Shown here piece after piece: positions 11,966 to 24,300 of a stretch of 64,000 nucleotides of DNA. The notes beneath the pieces are model-generated. The model ran no database searches. It saw nothing but the letters and a program-made list of their open reading frames with translations, and was not told the DNA's origin. Position 1 is the stretch's first letter, and each line of letters opens with the position of its first letter. Position numbers and translations under genes: made by a program. This stretch comes from Marsupella aquatica. Lineage: Eukaryota; Marchantiophyta. The stretch spans positions 15,872,001 to 15,936,000 of the forward strand of contig OZ316899.1 of the NCBI GenBank assembly GCA_973895155.1, written 5' to 3'.

Positions 11966-12199
11966 CAAACTGAAGCTACGTAGCAATCCTCAGCAGTGTG
12001 TGACAGAAGCACTCCACTCCAGCTCCACTCCGCTCGAGCTCCACTCCAGCTGCTCTCCGCTCGTAGCTCCTCGGCCAGACCGGCGGCCAGAGCAGCTCTC
12101 AAATTGCAGCTCCTGCCCGCCCACAGCTCCTCCCAGTCCTAGAGCTCGTCGTCCACTGCAGCTCACCTCTCCACTCCGCAAGCCGGTCGCCCTCTCAGC

Positions 12200-13268
12200 T
12201 TGAATGCTCTAGAGCTTTGAAGGTAAACCTTCAAGCTCCAAGCGCAAAACTCCCCTACGCGAAGGAACTGCCCCGATCGCGAAGCACACTCCCCACTTTG
12301 TGAGACCGCGCACAATGTGACGACCTTCAGGCACGACGAATGTCCCCGTAATGGACAAGTGAGTTTTTCTGAAACAAAACCCTCCGAGTTCCCACGCACA
12401 TTGAACTGAACTTTGCACTCTGCTGGCGTGTTTAAACCCTAAACAAAACCCGCGCACCCTAAACTCGTGTCCAAAGGCACACTCACGCACAAAGCATACC
12501 TTAACACTTAGTGACACTTAGTGAACCAAACCCAATGAGCCTCGACCACTTTGCGTTGACATGAGCCGTTGATACACATGTTAGTACCCTAAAGCAAATT
12601 GGACACGACACTTTGTGAGCAAAGATTAAATGAACGCAACTGTAACCTCTTAGAACGCAACTGTAAATTAACCCTTACACATGCCACTTAGGGAGGGTGG
12701 ACAAAGAATGGGGGCCAGACACTACTTTAGCCCTGAATTGAAAATGATATCACCCCAATATTCTTGTCAAAGTTGCCCATGAACTCTAAGGAATCCATTG
12801 AGCAGCATAAGACTTACTATTATAGAGGCAAGTACTCCCATGCACGTTTAATTAGGCTAGCTAGGATAACTAGCTACAATGCTCTTGACATGAAGACATT
12901 TAACTAGTTCTGCAACCCTAAACCCCCATTCCTTCTATGTGCACCTAGTGCTCCCGACTCTGCAAGTTGCAAGTCAAGGGTTGTAAATGGAACATTCCGT
13001 GATGTCTAGAGTGCATGTAATCCTTCTTGCACTCTATTTCAGAATGCCGTAATGGAGAGTAGCTTATTCAACTTACATATGACTGCCCTACTAGTGTTAC
13101 AATTGCTACTTTATCAGAAGTTGTAGGAATGACTTTCACAAATATCCCCCAAAAATCAGTTGATAAAATGTAACAACAATGACTCCCCTAAACTTGGAGT
13201 CATGTATTTTTGAAAGTCTCCCTAAAGTCACAAAGCATAGGGTCTCAAAAGGGGAGGTTTTCTTCTAG
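12200..13268. other. Non-coding stretch before the phosphatase exon
   Basis: No exon could be supported. The last 15 bases are a pyrimidine-rich acceptor (ending TTCTTCTAG at 13268) for the exon that follows, so part of this stretch is probably an intron. Confidence 0.4.
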
Positions 13269-13927
13269 TGAACATATCAAAGTTCATTTGGGAAGAACAT
13301 AGGTATTGGGATGACAAGACCACTGTGTTGATAGATGACTTACCTTATAGAACTTCAACAAATGCTTCTCATTCAGCGTTATTTCCACCTACATATGATG
13401 GAAATCAAAAAGACAATTTTCTTTTGAAAATTTTATGGCCTTGTTTGGAAAAAATGGAAATGGCCTATGATATCCGTGCATATCTTCAATTAAATGAGCC
13501 AAAATGGTCCATGGAGAGTGCATCTCAAGATGAGATAATCAATGCTCATATCTATCTTCAGCTTCAAAGAAGAGGTCTTTTGAAAAAGTTTACACCGCCA
13601 CAGATGATCAAATACGCTGATGTTTTGCACATTTCTCAATACGAGATCAGCTGGGGCCAGAAGCACTTGGTCACAAATATGGGAGCTGTTGATAAAATGA
13701 GTTATGAAGAGGTTTGCAAGATTGGAAAACATCTTGGAATGCGCGGTTGGCATACTGATCATGCTTATGATCCCATACGGTTTTTGTCGTTGGTTCAAAT
13801 GACACGAGATCTTTCTTCAAAATTTAAAAACTTGCGTACTCGAGATGGTTGTAATCGTGATAGAGAAGTAGATAGGCAGGGAAAATTAGGAAATGCTCAA
13901 ATAAGCATTGTTCAGAGTGTCCTTTAG
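13269..13927 (+). CDS. Exon of an FCP1/NIF-type (HAD) phosphatase, C-terminal part
   Basis: The open frame has no ATG at its start but follows a good acceptor (TTTTCTTCTAG). It contains the C-terminal half of a NIF/FCP1 HAD-phosphatase fold: a segment like KFIWEEHRYWDDKTTVLIDD, in which the acidic pair corresponds to HAD motif III. After it come the Pro-Tyr segment, LLKILWPCLEKM and DIRAYL. The catalytic DxDxT motif I would be in an upstream exon, which I could not find. The remainder (to TAG at 13925-13927) has helical, charged sequence with no recognised domain. In complete family members the enzyme removes phosphate from Ser/Thr, for example on the RNA polymerase II tail. Here it is a fragment, perhaps of a degraded gene next to the retroelement nest. 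Confidence 0.55.
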
Positions 13928-14624
13928 TTCAATTTTCTTCAATCTTGGCCGAGCGCCATTAGATAGAGTAGACAAAGTTCAATGTGCAACTCAATTATAT
14001 ATAAATATTTGGTTTCTTAAAAATTTTAAACTTTGTGATTCCCTTGAATGATCTATTTTGACCCTCATTTTGATCATGTAGTGAATAGTAGCACTATGTA
14101 TTTGATTTTCAAACACAACTACGCAAGAATACTTGTTCATTTGAATGATGTTTTGAATATAGTAGTTGCACTGATGGTTTTTTACTAAGATAGTAAATAA
14201 TAAATTAAACTTGTACCTACATCCCAACATGGCTAAATTTTGAAGAATCACAAGCACATCTATCAAATTTGATAACATGTTTGGAATTTTGTTAAATCAA
14301 TTTTGGAAATTTAAATAACATTTTTTGGAATTTCTTGACATTATTTTTGGAATATTCATTACAAGTTTTGGAGAATTCAAATTCCAGTTTTAACGAATTG
14401 GTTGATCTTGTTTGTTTTGTGCGATGGCTTCTCAAATGTATTGTTGAGGCTGTATTGCAAATTAGACCGTTACATTCTTGATCCAATATACCCCTCTGAA
14501 GCAATCAATCTGAAGCAATCAATCTAAAACCTTCATAGTTTCTCTAGGAATTCTTGTCGTTTGCTCATCCTATGTGCTCTTTCTGGTGGAATGGTGGCTC
14601 ATTTTGCAAGCACAAACTAAGCAT
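13928..14624. other. AT-rich non-coding stretch
   Basis: AT-rich sequence with short internal TTTTGGAATTT-like repeats at about 14280-14390. No gene seen. Confidence 0.4.
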
Positions 14625-15000
14625 ACGACTACGTGAAGCCAACTACTATCAGTTGCTTAGGCAAACACTCTAGGCGGGAGCAGATACCGACTATCAACTG
14701 AAGAAGGGTATGAGAAACGTCAATCAAGCTGCTCATTTTTGGGGATGCCTGTTCGAACGGGCAACTAAGTACATTGGGACCTACGAGGACGAAGAATTGG
14801 AAAGAGTAGCTCGAGAACGGCAAAAGCTCCCTCGACTGTGGGAGCTGCAAAAGTCTGCCTTCTTAGGAGGAGAACTCATCAAGGTTGAATTCCTGTGGAT
14901 ACCTACTGGCGATGAGCTAGACCACCTTCTGTTTTGCAAGAACAGAATTGTCGGCATCCGGGAAGCCATCAACCGCTGCTGCAACATACACTGGGAGTTA
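14625..15000 (+). pseudogene. Diverged fragment of the family-1 LTR ORF
   Basis: The frame from the ATG at 14710 matches the segment of the family-1 LTR ORF that begins at its internal Met-Ser-Asn-Val (31880 in the intact copy), about 100 codons with many substitutions. It is on the plus strand, opposite to the large copies nearby. It ends abruptly at 15000, where the chromodomain-element LTR begins, so it is an older relic cut by that element. Confidence 0.8.
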
Positions 15001-16306
15001 GTCGCAGAACTCGACTACCTTAACACTTAGCTCCGGCATCGCTGACTCCGACGTCGAGCTCCCTTATGGTCCAGGCCCGGATAGGCCATCCGGGGAGGAC
15101 TTAGCATGGGGAGACTTGTGGGCAATGAGACGTGGCACTAGCGAGGCAAGGAGCCAAGCTAGGGGAACACACTAAGGACTTGGACTAGCCTATGGCTGGT
15201 CGGGTCAAGGGGAAATGGGTCGGGCTCAAGGATGGTCATCCGGACCTTCGGATGGACTTTGAGTTCTGAGGGCTTGTGAGTGAGCTCCTCTTGGGCCCAA
15301 GGCCAATGGAGTTGACGCCTTTGGCAACGGACGCTTGGTGCGCAAGTTGTGGCCCGATCCGGGTTGGGTCAGTCGGGGGTCCAAGCGGCGATCAGACCTG
15401 AGGGCCTAGGCATGAGCACTGGGTCAGCCCGGTCACGACGGGCTAAGGCACTCCGCTTGCGAATGCCTATCAAGAAAGTTATGGGTGTTGCCAGTTGGTG
15501 GCGCGCCCATTATGCGCGATGGGATCCGGGTTGGGGGCCAAATGGTTAGGGACCAAAGCTGGTATGGGGGTGGCAGGTTTCCAGAAGCATATATGAGGGG
15601 AGTGGTGTCTCCCTGGGACCTAAGGCCGAGCCGAAGTCATGAGCCGCGGCGGTCGCTACACTAAGGAAAACCGCCAAACGGAAATGGCGATATCTTCCCA
15701 ATGGGAAGTCCGTTGGAGGACTTCTTGGATGCGTTGGGAAGCTCTTGAGGAGGGATACTTCCTCCTAAGCTCGGTTGGGTCTGGGGGTGCAGTGGGTTAT
15801 TGTGGTTTGCGGGTGTTAGCTCACCCGCTTGCCGAATCCTGTCGAACAGCAGCCAAGCCGCGTTCAATCTCCCAAGGGAGCTGGCGTTGGGGAGGCAAGG
15901 CCAAGTAGGTGCGGAGGCTGAGTTCCAAGGGTGCTCGGCCCCTAGACCACCAGTGGGGCGAACCGGGAGCGGTTGCTAGAGTCGGGGCCGTTCTGGTCTT
16001 GGCGTGTTGGGACAAGCTTTAGGACAAGCTACGCTATTTGGGCCATGAGCATGTCCTGAGGTCAGGGCGGTCAGTTGGTGATGGATAGGTACGAGGGGGA
16101 ACCCGGGCCGCGCCCAAGGAAGGAGCTATTCTGGACAAACAGTGGGCGTGGATTATGGTTCCAGCTTATGGCATCGGGAGGACCTATTGCTGACCTATTT
16201 ACCATAGTCTGTTGAGCTTGAGTTAGGATGATAGAATTGGCGAGTTCTAGATCCTGAAGGGTTACTTACCAAGGTGCTTGGTTGCTTGTGCAGATAGGGA
16301 GGACCG
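15001..16306 (+). repeat. 5' LTR remnant of the chromodomain Ty3 element
   Basis: This segment matches 38789-39467 (direct) and the inverted pieces at 39468-39565, 42890-43281 and 54497-54577. All share the block ACTACCTTAACACTT and the CCTTATGGTCCAGGCC region. It holds about 460 bp (roughly 15150-15612) missing from the 3' copy. The inverted copy at 42890 extends past the point matching 16306, so this LTR has lost its 3' end and is joined directly to the RNase H region; gag, protease and most of the reverse transcriptase are deleted. Confidence 0.75.
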
Positions 16307-16715
16307 TTGAGTATCGCAAGGCCCCTAAATGCGCTAACGTTGAAAAACAAAGTGTTTGTGTGGACACAGGATTGCGAGTTAGCATTCCTGCAACTTAAGC
16401 GGCTAATGATAACGCCGCCGGTTCTAAAGTTACCTGAGATGGGGAAACCATTTGAGATTTGGACAGACGCAAGTGATTACGCCGTTGGTGCCTGTCTTCA
16501 CCAAGATGGGCGTCCTGTGGCCTTTGAGTCATGTAAGTTGGAAAATCATTGGATCACATCGAAAAGGGAAATGTATGTTGTGATCTATGCGTTGAAGAAG
16601 TGGAAGATTTACCTTAAGAACGGTCCCAAAGTGGTAATCCACCCAGATAGCTCGCCGACCGGGTATTTCAGTTCTAAGCCAAGACTGAACCCCAAGGAAA
16701 TGCAGTGGCATATGT
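16307..16715 (+). pseudogene. Chromodomain Ty3 element: reverse transcriptase end and RNase H start
   Basis: The frame carries the RT connection segment (ARPLNALT, FVWTQDCELAFLQLK) and the start of RNase H with the catalytic-type motif TDASDYAVGACL, then SKREMYVVIYALKKW. It is cut at 16715 by the full-length family-1 element. The missing part resumes at 32254 after the duplicated TATGT, and the reading frame runs on across the insertion when the element and one TATGT are ignored. Confidence 0.88.
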
Positions 16716-19700
16716 TGTGGTGCGTCCCATGGCTCCCTAAACCCAAGAAACCCCCCAGCTCAAGCCGATTCCCGCAGGTTTCGCGCTTGGCGAGGCCGTT
16801 TCCGCGGCTTAGCGGCATGGGACGCTGCTAACCTTCTACTACTACTATTAACATTTTACACACATATACTGGACAGATCCTTCATCGGGTCATGAGATAC
16901 GTAGCCGGCCTAATATAGGCCTTCCCCTGTCTTCCCCTGTCTTCCCCTCCGTCTTGTTAGGTATGTTTGGATTCCGCCGCCGGAATGATCCCCAATAGGC
17001 TTGGTTAAGCCGCTAAGACCTCTCTCAGCTCGACACATCCAACTCTCACTCCCCTGCTTACTTTCCTTCTTTCTGTTGATGTGGGCACTCTTCACACAAG
17101 TTAATGCGACACACAAATAGCAAAATGACTCATTCTGACTGAGTCATACCATGCACTTGCCATACAAACAGTACATCTCATACACAAGTTCTACGAACTA
17201 AGCCGTGAGGCCAACTCTATTCAGCTCTTAGGCATGAGGAAACATGAATATACACAAGGGTCACTGTATGACTAACCGAGAGCTTCTCGTACTACTTGAT
17301 CCCAGCCCGGCTGGTGCAAACTAAAAACTTGCTAAAGAAGAGGCCCTGAGCTCCCCGCTGCCCAGGTACTTATCCTGGTAGTGGATCCGCCATTCTTTGC
17401 ATCGTAAGCCTAATCTACTTAACAGTAATCTACTTGCCCGAATCTACCTATGTACAGCAAGGCAGGAGCACAAGTGTTGCTCCTACCAGTGGGACCGCAA
17501 TCCCACTAAGCTAAGTGTCAGGGCCGCTCCTGGTTCTGATCCTAATCCTAAACGTGGAGATCCGTGCCCGCCCTGCCCACTCACGCCTCCTCCCTCCACG
17601 TCCGCCCTCCCTAAAAGGAACGGCGCCCTTGCACCGTCACGACACCGGTGGTGGATCCTCAATGGACGCCCCCAACACTTCCTCCTCAGCCACTGCCGTT
17701 GGCCCGCCTACTGACAGATTACCTGCCCTTGACCGAGTCAACTCTCCCTCGGCCTGACTGGGTCCACCTTCGGCTTCAGCCTCGACACCGGCCTCGGCAA
17801 TACCCACGGCTTCGGCTTCAGCCACCCCCACGGCTTCGGCTTCAGCCACTCCCTCGGCTTCGGCCTCCCCTTCCCCTAGGGTAGTTGGATCCTTAGCTGT
17901 GACCCTGTCTGGGGTCGGTGCCGGGTCTACCTCCTTGATCACCACGGCCTGTGAAGTCGTATTACTCCTTGACCCTGAAGGTTTCCGCTTCTTCTTCGTT
18001 GGTGGCTCGGCAGCTGGTCCCTTCCCCTTCCCACTTACCTCCGGCACTGGTGCAGGTGGCGCGGCTTGTCCTTCGGCAATTACCACCCCTGGTAACTGGT
18101 TTGTCCCAACAGGAGATGGACCTGCTGCAGCTAAGCATTTAAATACTGCGGCTTGTTTCTTCAGCCGCTCTGTTTGGTTGTCGGCCCGCCGCTGTAGGTT
18201 CTCCATCTTCCTCGTGATTTCCTCCAACTCCTCTTGGGTTTCATCCAGGTCCTTACGTGCCCCCTCCAGCTCGTTTTTGGCCTCCTCCTGCTCCCTGTGG
18301 GCTTCCTCCAATTCCTTCTTCAAGGTAGCCTTCTCCTCCTGGGTTGCTCTTAGCTCCTTGTCGAGCTCTGCAATGATGACAGACTCCATCTGGTTCATCT
18401 TGGCGTAAGTCTGTTCGAGCATCTCGTCCTTCTCCCTTAGGTCGGCCTTGAAGCTGGCCGTCAGGGACGCAAGCTCCTGCTGCAGCGCCATAATCCCTTG
18501 ATAGGATTTCCCTAACTCGACCTCCTTCTGCTCAAGGGCTCCGCGGATTTTCTCGAGCTCCCCTTTCAACGCCCATTCCTTTCTTTGGGTCTCCGCCATG
18601 GCCCGGCTGTTGGCTGTTATGTGGGCCTCCTCTGTATTCTTCAGCTCTTGCTTCCACTTTTCCCTTTCTTTGATCGTGTCGGCCAACTCTTCCTGCGTCT
18701 GAGTCAGTTTATCCTTGATATTCTGATTATCAGCCTGCGCGGCGTCCAACTGCCCCTGCATGATGTTCAGCTCATGTCGTTTAATCCGCAGTTCATCTTG
18801 GGCTTTCTTGGCCGCCCTTAGATCTTCAATCTCGGCTTCCATCCTCCTAAGCCGCCGAATGACCTCGTCCTTCTTGCTTCTCTCTAAAGCCACCGCTTCT
18901 TCTAATTGGTGCTTCTCCAACTGCTCCCTATGGAAAAAGGGTCCTACCTCCAACTCCTCTCCAAAGATGCCGAGCGCAAGTTCCCCACACATCTCACCAT
19001 ACTCCATGGCTCTATTCTTAGCGTAGGTGGAGTAAGTAGAAGTGATCGGCATCGCCCATCATGGCCTCTGCTCCCAAGCCGTCCTGCGGATCTCTTCAAT
19101 CGTGGCTAGAGGTTTGCTTCCTTTTTCGGCTAGCCGCCTGATGTCCTCCGGCCAATCTCCTCCTGGTAAATCCTTTTCCTTAGCCAGGGCGGCCTCTTCC
19201 TCCTGCTTGATTCGCTCCTGAAATTCCTGCACCGTCTGTTTTATGCCGTCGAAGCTCGGGGGAGCAACATCTGGTGGGGGAGACTCAGGGCTACTCTGCT
19301 GGTTGGGGTCCCCTCGCACTACCCTTGGAAGTGTGGGGACAAACCGGCCACAGGTCCTTACTCCTGGAACGTGATGGTCCGACCCATAGCCGGAATTATC
19401 ATGGCTGCAGTCCTCCACTGCCTCCTCTACCTCTTGGATTTCCGGCTTCTCCCTCTCCTCTTCCTCGGTAGGAGCTTCAGGCAATTCTGCCTCAGATTCG
19501 GAGCTTGAGGTTCCCACGTACATTCGAACACCTGGCTTGGATTCCGGTCTGATTCTCTCGTCTCCAGCAAAGGGGTTTTCTCTTGTGAGCCGGTGTAGGC
19601 CTACCTCTGTAGTAGTGTCCTGCATGGTTGCCGTTGCCGTTGTTGTTGCCGATGCCGATTTCTTTTCTTTCTCCAGTAGTTTCAGCAGACTCTGCATGCC

Positions 19701-21372
19701 TGGTTGCTGCATCGGCAAGTCTTCCTTCCTGGGCCTAAACACCTGCTCGATCGTAGGACTAACAGGTGGTTGAGGCTTCTCAGCCAACGGCCTCGGCGTT
19801 GGAGCTTCCTCAGGTGCCCTTACCTGCAGGGGAAGTACCGGGGCAAAAGTCTGACCTCTGGCATACCGGCACAACAGCGGCATGTGATAGCCAAGCCGCG
19901 ACACGCTCCCCATGCCGATTACCTGCTGCTCCTCCTTTAAGATCTTCTTCAATTGGTTGAGGAGGTACCCGTTGTAGTCCCGGCTTGGGTCTGGCCTTTC
20001 TGCCAGATAGACCTGTGCCTTGCCGATCTCTGCCCTCGGCAAGTTACAATGCATGGTCACCCGCAAGAAGTCGATCATCTCTCCTATGTGCGGGTTGGTG
20101 CAGGTGTTCCGGAAGAAGCCATTCTTCGTTGATGGCCCGGGGAACGACCGGAACTCCTTGTCAGGCAAGGTCTTCCTGGTATCAACTTTGGTCTTATTGC
20201 CCATCGGCAAGCCAAACACTTCGGCAATCACCTTGGGAGTAAGATAGAAATCCTTCCCATATATCCTCGTGCAATTGGTCTCGGGTTCCCATGACCCCAC
20301 GAATTCTAATAGGTCTGACTCCGGTACCTCCGGCTTCAGCCATGGTAATCTTACAAAGGCCTCCAAGCCGGATCCGGCCATGAAGCCTTGGTACTTCTTG
20401 GTCTGCATGGCCGTAAAGCATGCATCCTCCTCCCGTGCAAAATGTAGTTGCACCTCCACCGGTAGGGTTGCCGCCCAGCCCTTCCAGGTGTCATCCCTGG
20501 TTGGAATGGCCTTGATGGGATCGACCTCCTCCTCTTCGGCTTCTCCCTGCCTCCTGCTCTGCTGCTCGGCTGGCTTCTTTGGTGCCGTCGACCTCGTTCT
20601 TTTTGCCGGGGTGGCTTCATCGTTGACGGCTCCCTTCCTCTTCATCTCTGCTGCCGTGGAGGTTTCTCCTAGCACCGTTGCCTGGGTCCACCTTTCCGTG
20701 CTACCCTTTAATTCCCAGTGTATGTCGTTGCAGTTCTTGATGGCCTCTCGGATGCCGACGACGCTGTCCTTGCAAAACAGAAGATCGTCGAGTTGATTGG
20801 AAGTAGGCGTCCACAGGAACTCGTCCTTGATGAGTTCGCCTCCTAAGAAAGCCGTCTTCTGCAGCTCCCACAATCGAGCGAGCTCCTGCCGTTCTCGAGC
20901 TGCCCTTTCTGACTCCTCGTCCTCGTAAGTCTTGATGTACTCAGTTGCCCGTTCGAACAGGCATCCCCAGAAATGTGCCGCTTGATTGACGTTGCTCATA
21001 CCCTCCTTAGGTTGATCGTCGGTATCTACTCTCTCCCCGAGTGCTTGCCTAAGCAGCTGACAGTAGTTGGCCTCCCGTAGTCGTCTGCCTAGTTCGTGCT
21101 CGCAAATGAGCCACCATCTCCTGCAAGCGCTCCTTACCCCTCTCCTCTGCCGGTCCTTCTTCCCGTTGATCCTTCCTAGCCGCCGACGCTTAACGCGCCC
21201 TAACCCTAATCGGGTTTTCACCCTCAGCCTTACCTCCGGCCTCTGCCCGGGTTCCATGGTTGCCCCTAATTGTTTATATTTTCCTTGTTTTGTCACTATA
21301 CTAAGGTGTTCCTAGGGTGCCTTCCTGCTTTACCCACTTAACCGGCCGAGTGATTCCTGTCTAGGCATCACA
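16716..21372 (-). repeat. 3' LTR of the full-length family-1 element
   Basis: It is 4657 bp and near-identical to 27597-32253. On the minus strand it begins TGTGATGCC directly after a purine-rich tract (AAGTGGGGAGCTA, 21373-21385), the expected plus-strand primer. Confidence 0.95.
17637..21257 (-). pseudogene. LTR ORF, 3'-LTR copy, one nonsense codon
   Basis: The frame is the same as the intact 5'-LTR ORF but is split by TGA at 19059-19061. The 5' LTR has CGA at the matching place (29940-29942), so this is a CG-to-TA change at a CpG. The two open parts (745 and 471 codons by the longest reading) are otherwise nearly identical to the intact copy. As the two LTRs are equal at integration, the change arose afterwards. 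Confidence 0.9.
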
Positions 21373-24300
21373 TAGCTCCCCACTTAATTGTGAAGCGTCC
21401 TCGCGAACAACTTCATCTTCGTCCATATAGTATTTCTTGAGGCGGTCATAATGGATGCGAACTGGATATACCTCTCCCGTAATGTTGGCCAATTGCACGG
21501 AGCCATTGGGGAACATCATGGTTACTCTAAAGGGTCCTAACCAGTGAGTGTAAAGCTTTCCTGGAAACCTACTATACCTACTGTCATAAAGTAGCACAAG
21601 ATCACCGGTATGAATACTAACTACTTTTAACCTTTTATCATACTGCTGCTTCATGATATTCTGTCTATATTCTACTCTCTCGGCTGAAATCATTCTCGCT
21701 TCCTCTAAAGCTTCTAACCTATATTCTCGCTCCTTTAGGCTCTCCTCCGCTGAGGCTCTTTCTTCAATTGTAACTTGAAATGTCGGTATCTCAAGTTGCA
21801 TGGGTACCAGGGCTTCTTGTCCAAAGGTTAAGAAGAAGGGTGTATGACCGGTAGTGGATTTATAGGCAAGATTGTAAGCAAAAACAGCAGCAAACAATTT
21901 ATCATCCCAATCGAGTTTGTTCTGAGCTACTGTCTTGTTCAATATCTTTCCTATAATTCCGTTTGCTCGTTCTGTCAACCCGTTTGCCTTTGGATGGTAG
22001 GGAGTAGTAGGCCTATGTTTAACTAAATACTGCTCATTTAAACGACTAATTATATCATTCAAAAAATGGGTTCCTCTATCACTAACTAATTCTAGGGGTG
22101 CTCCATACCTGGTGAAGATCTGCTCATACATGAATCTAGCCGTAGTAATTGCATCATCCTTCGTTGTTGGTCTGGCCTCTACCCATTTAGTTGCATAATC
22201 CGTAGCCAGGATTATGTACTTGTTCCATCGAGGGTGGGTCAGTGGTTTCAGAGGTCCAATGTAATCAATACCCCACTTCTCGAATGGTGCCAGAGGTAGA
22301 ATAGGGTGCAGTGGATGCCTGGTGGACGCCCTTGGTCCTCCCGCTCGTTGACAAGGATCGCATTGTTTGATAAACTGATAGACATCTTTGTGCAAGGTGG
22401 GCCACCAGTAACCGGCATTTAATATCTTCTTAGACGTGGTTACTGGGGCAAAATGTCCTCCGGCCTCCTCTCCATGCATGGCCCGTAGGACTCGTTTTAC
22501 CTCTCTCTTCTCCAAACACCTTTGAATCGTGCCGTTGATTCCATGCTTGTGCAGTATGCCTTTAATGCACTGATACTGTCTGACCTTCCGCACAAAGACT
22601 GCGGCTTGCTCTCGGCTTAATCCTGGCTGTAATCTGGAAGTGCTGAGAAATTGTAAAATCTCAGGGTACCATGTACCAGCTATTTCCACAACGAATAGCT
22701 CCTCGTCGGGGAATCGATCATCGATGCAATCCGTGGCAGGTTTACCTGTGATCCTTGAAAAGAAGTCGGCATTGGCATGTAACTTTCCTGGCTTGATCCT
22801 CAGCTCATAGTCAAACTCCTGTAATAGCAAAATCCATCTTGCTACTCTGCCTGTAAGGTCCGGCTTATTGACTAGGTACTTCAAACTTTCATGATCAGTA
22901 TGAAAGATTACCTTGTACCCTAGTAAATAATGCCTAAACTTTTTACAAGAATAAATGACTCCTAATGCTTCTCTTTCCGTGGTAGAGTAGTTCCGTTCGG
23001 CATCGGCAAGCTGACGGCTTGCGAAGTATATGGGATGGTCCCTTCCTTTCTCATCCAACTGACTTAGTACTAAGCCAATACAGAAGCCCGAGACATCTAC
23101 AAAAACATGAAAATCTTTGTTCCAGTCCGGTGCTATCATGACTGGGGCCTCTACTAACATCTGCTTCAATTCTACCACCGCTGTGACTCGTTCGGGTGTG
23201 GGTTCGAAGTCTGCTCCTGCCTTGAGCATATTGGTTAATGGTAAAGCTAGCTTGGCAAAATCCTTGATGAACCGGCGATAGTAACCAATGCATCCCAAGA
23301 AGGATCTTACATCCTTTATGTTCTTAGGTTGCATGATATCTAGCCATACTGCTAGCTTACCTTTGTCAATCTCAATGCCCTTCCTTGATACCTTGTGACC
23401 TAGTAGCACCCCCTCGGTTACTGCAAAAAAACATTTATCTGGGTGTAACTTGAGACCCACCTCCCTACATCTCATGAAGGTTTTCCTGAGGTATTTAGCA
23501 TGTTTCGATGCCTTCCCGAATACTGCAAAGTCATCAATGAAGATTTCCATGAACTTTCTCAAGTAATCATGAAAAATGTTCACCATTAATCGTTGGAACA
23601 TAGCTGGTGCGTTGCAGAGTCCAAACGGCATACGATTGAAGACATAGATCCCCCATTCCGTGATGAAGGCCGTCTTGATTTGGTCTTCCTGCCGAATCCT
23701 GATTTGGTTATAACCAGAGTATCCATCCATGAATGAATATAGTTCATGACTGGCTACCATGTCTAGTACCATATCAGTAAACGGTAAAGGAAAATGGTCT
23801 TTTAATGTTGCTTCATTCAGCTTCCTGTAATCCTGACAAACCCGGATCTTGGGTTTACCATCGGGTCCAGCTTTCTTGGGAACTATCACAATTGGAGACA
23901 CCCAGTCTGAATGCAGGACTGGAGTGATGAATCCAGCTTCCACTAGTTTGTCGATTTCTGTTTTGACCAGCAGGGAATACTTCGGGTTCATCCTTCGAAT
24001 TGGTTGTCGAAATGATTTGGCTCCTAACATGAGATCAATTCGATGTTCCCCTAGTGTTGGATCTACGCCCTTTAGATCTTGGTGACTCCATGCAAACACA
24101 TCCTGAAATTCAATTAATAAGTCACTGATCTCTTTCTCGAGCTCAGGTGCTAGGTTTCTCCCTAAGTTCAGTTCTCTTCCCTCTCCTAAGTCGAGCTTCC
24201 GATATTGCCGTGCTTGGATCATATTAATCTGCTTCTTCAAATTCGGGTCGAGTTCGGCTTCCAGTCTCTCTAATCTCATACCTCCATAAACTGGGATCTC

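Noticed and set aside
11564-12203. Gly/Ala/Ser-rich and Pro/Leu-rich ORFs on both strands
   Set aside because: They are by-products of the GC-rich minisatellite, with no start context, domain or splice support.
12436-12450. AAACCCTAAAC-like telomere motifs (also near 8061 and 12914)
   Set aside because: Only one or two units each, with no array.
17899-21315. Plus-strand ORFs opposite the LTR ORF (169, 175 and 82 codons), repeated at 28780-32196 and 35071-38490
   Set aside because: They are antisense shadows of the codon-biased LTR ORF. They recur only because the LTR does, and show no domain.
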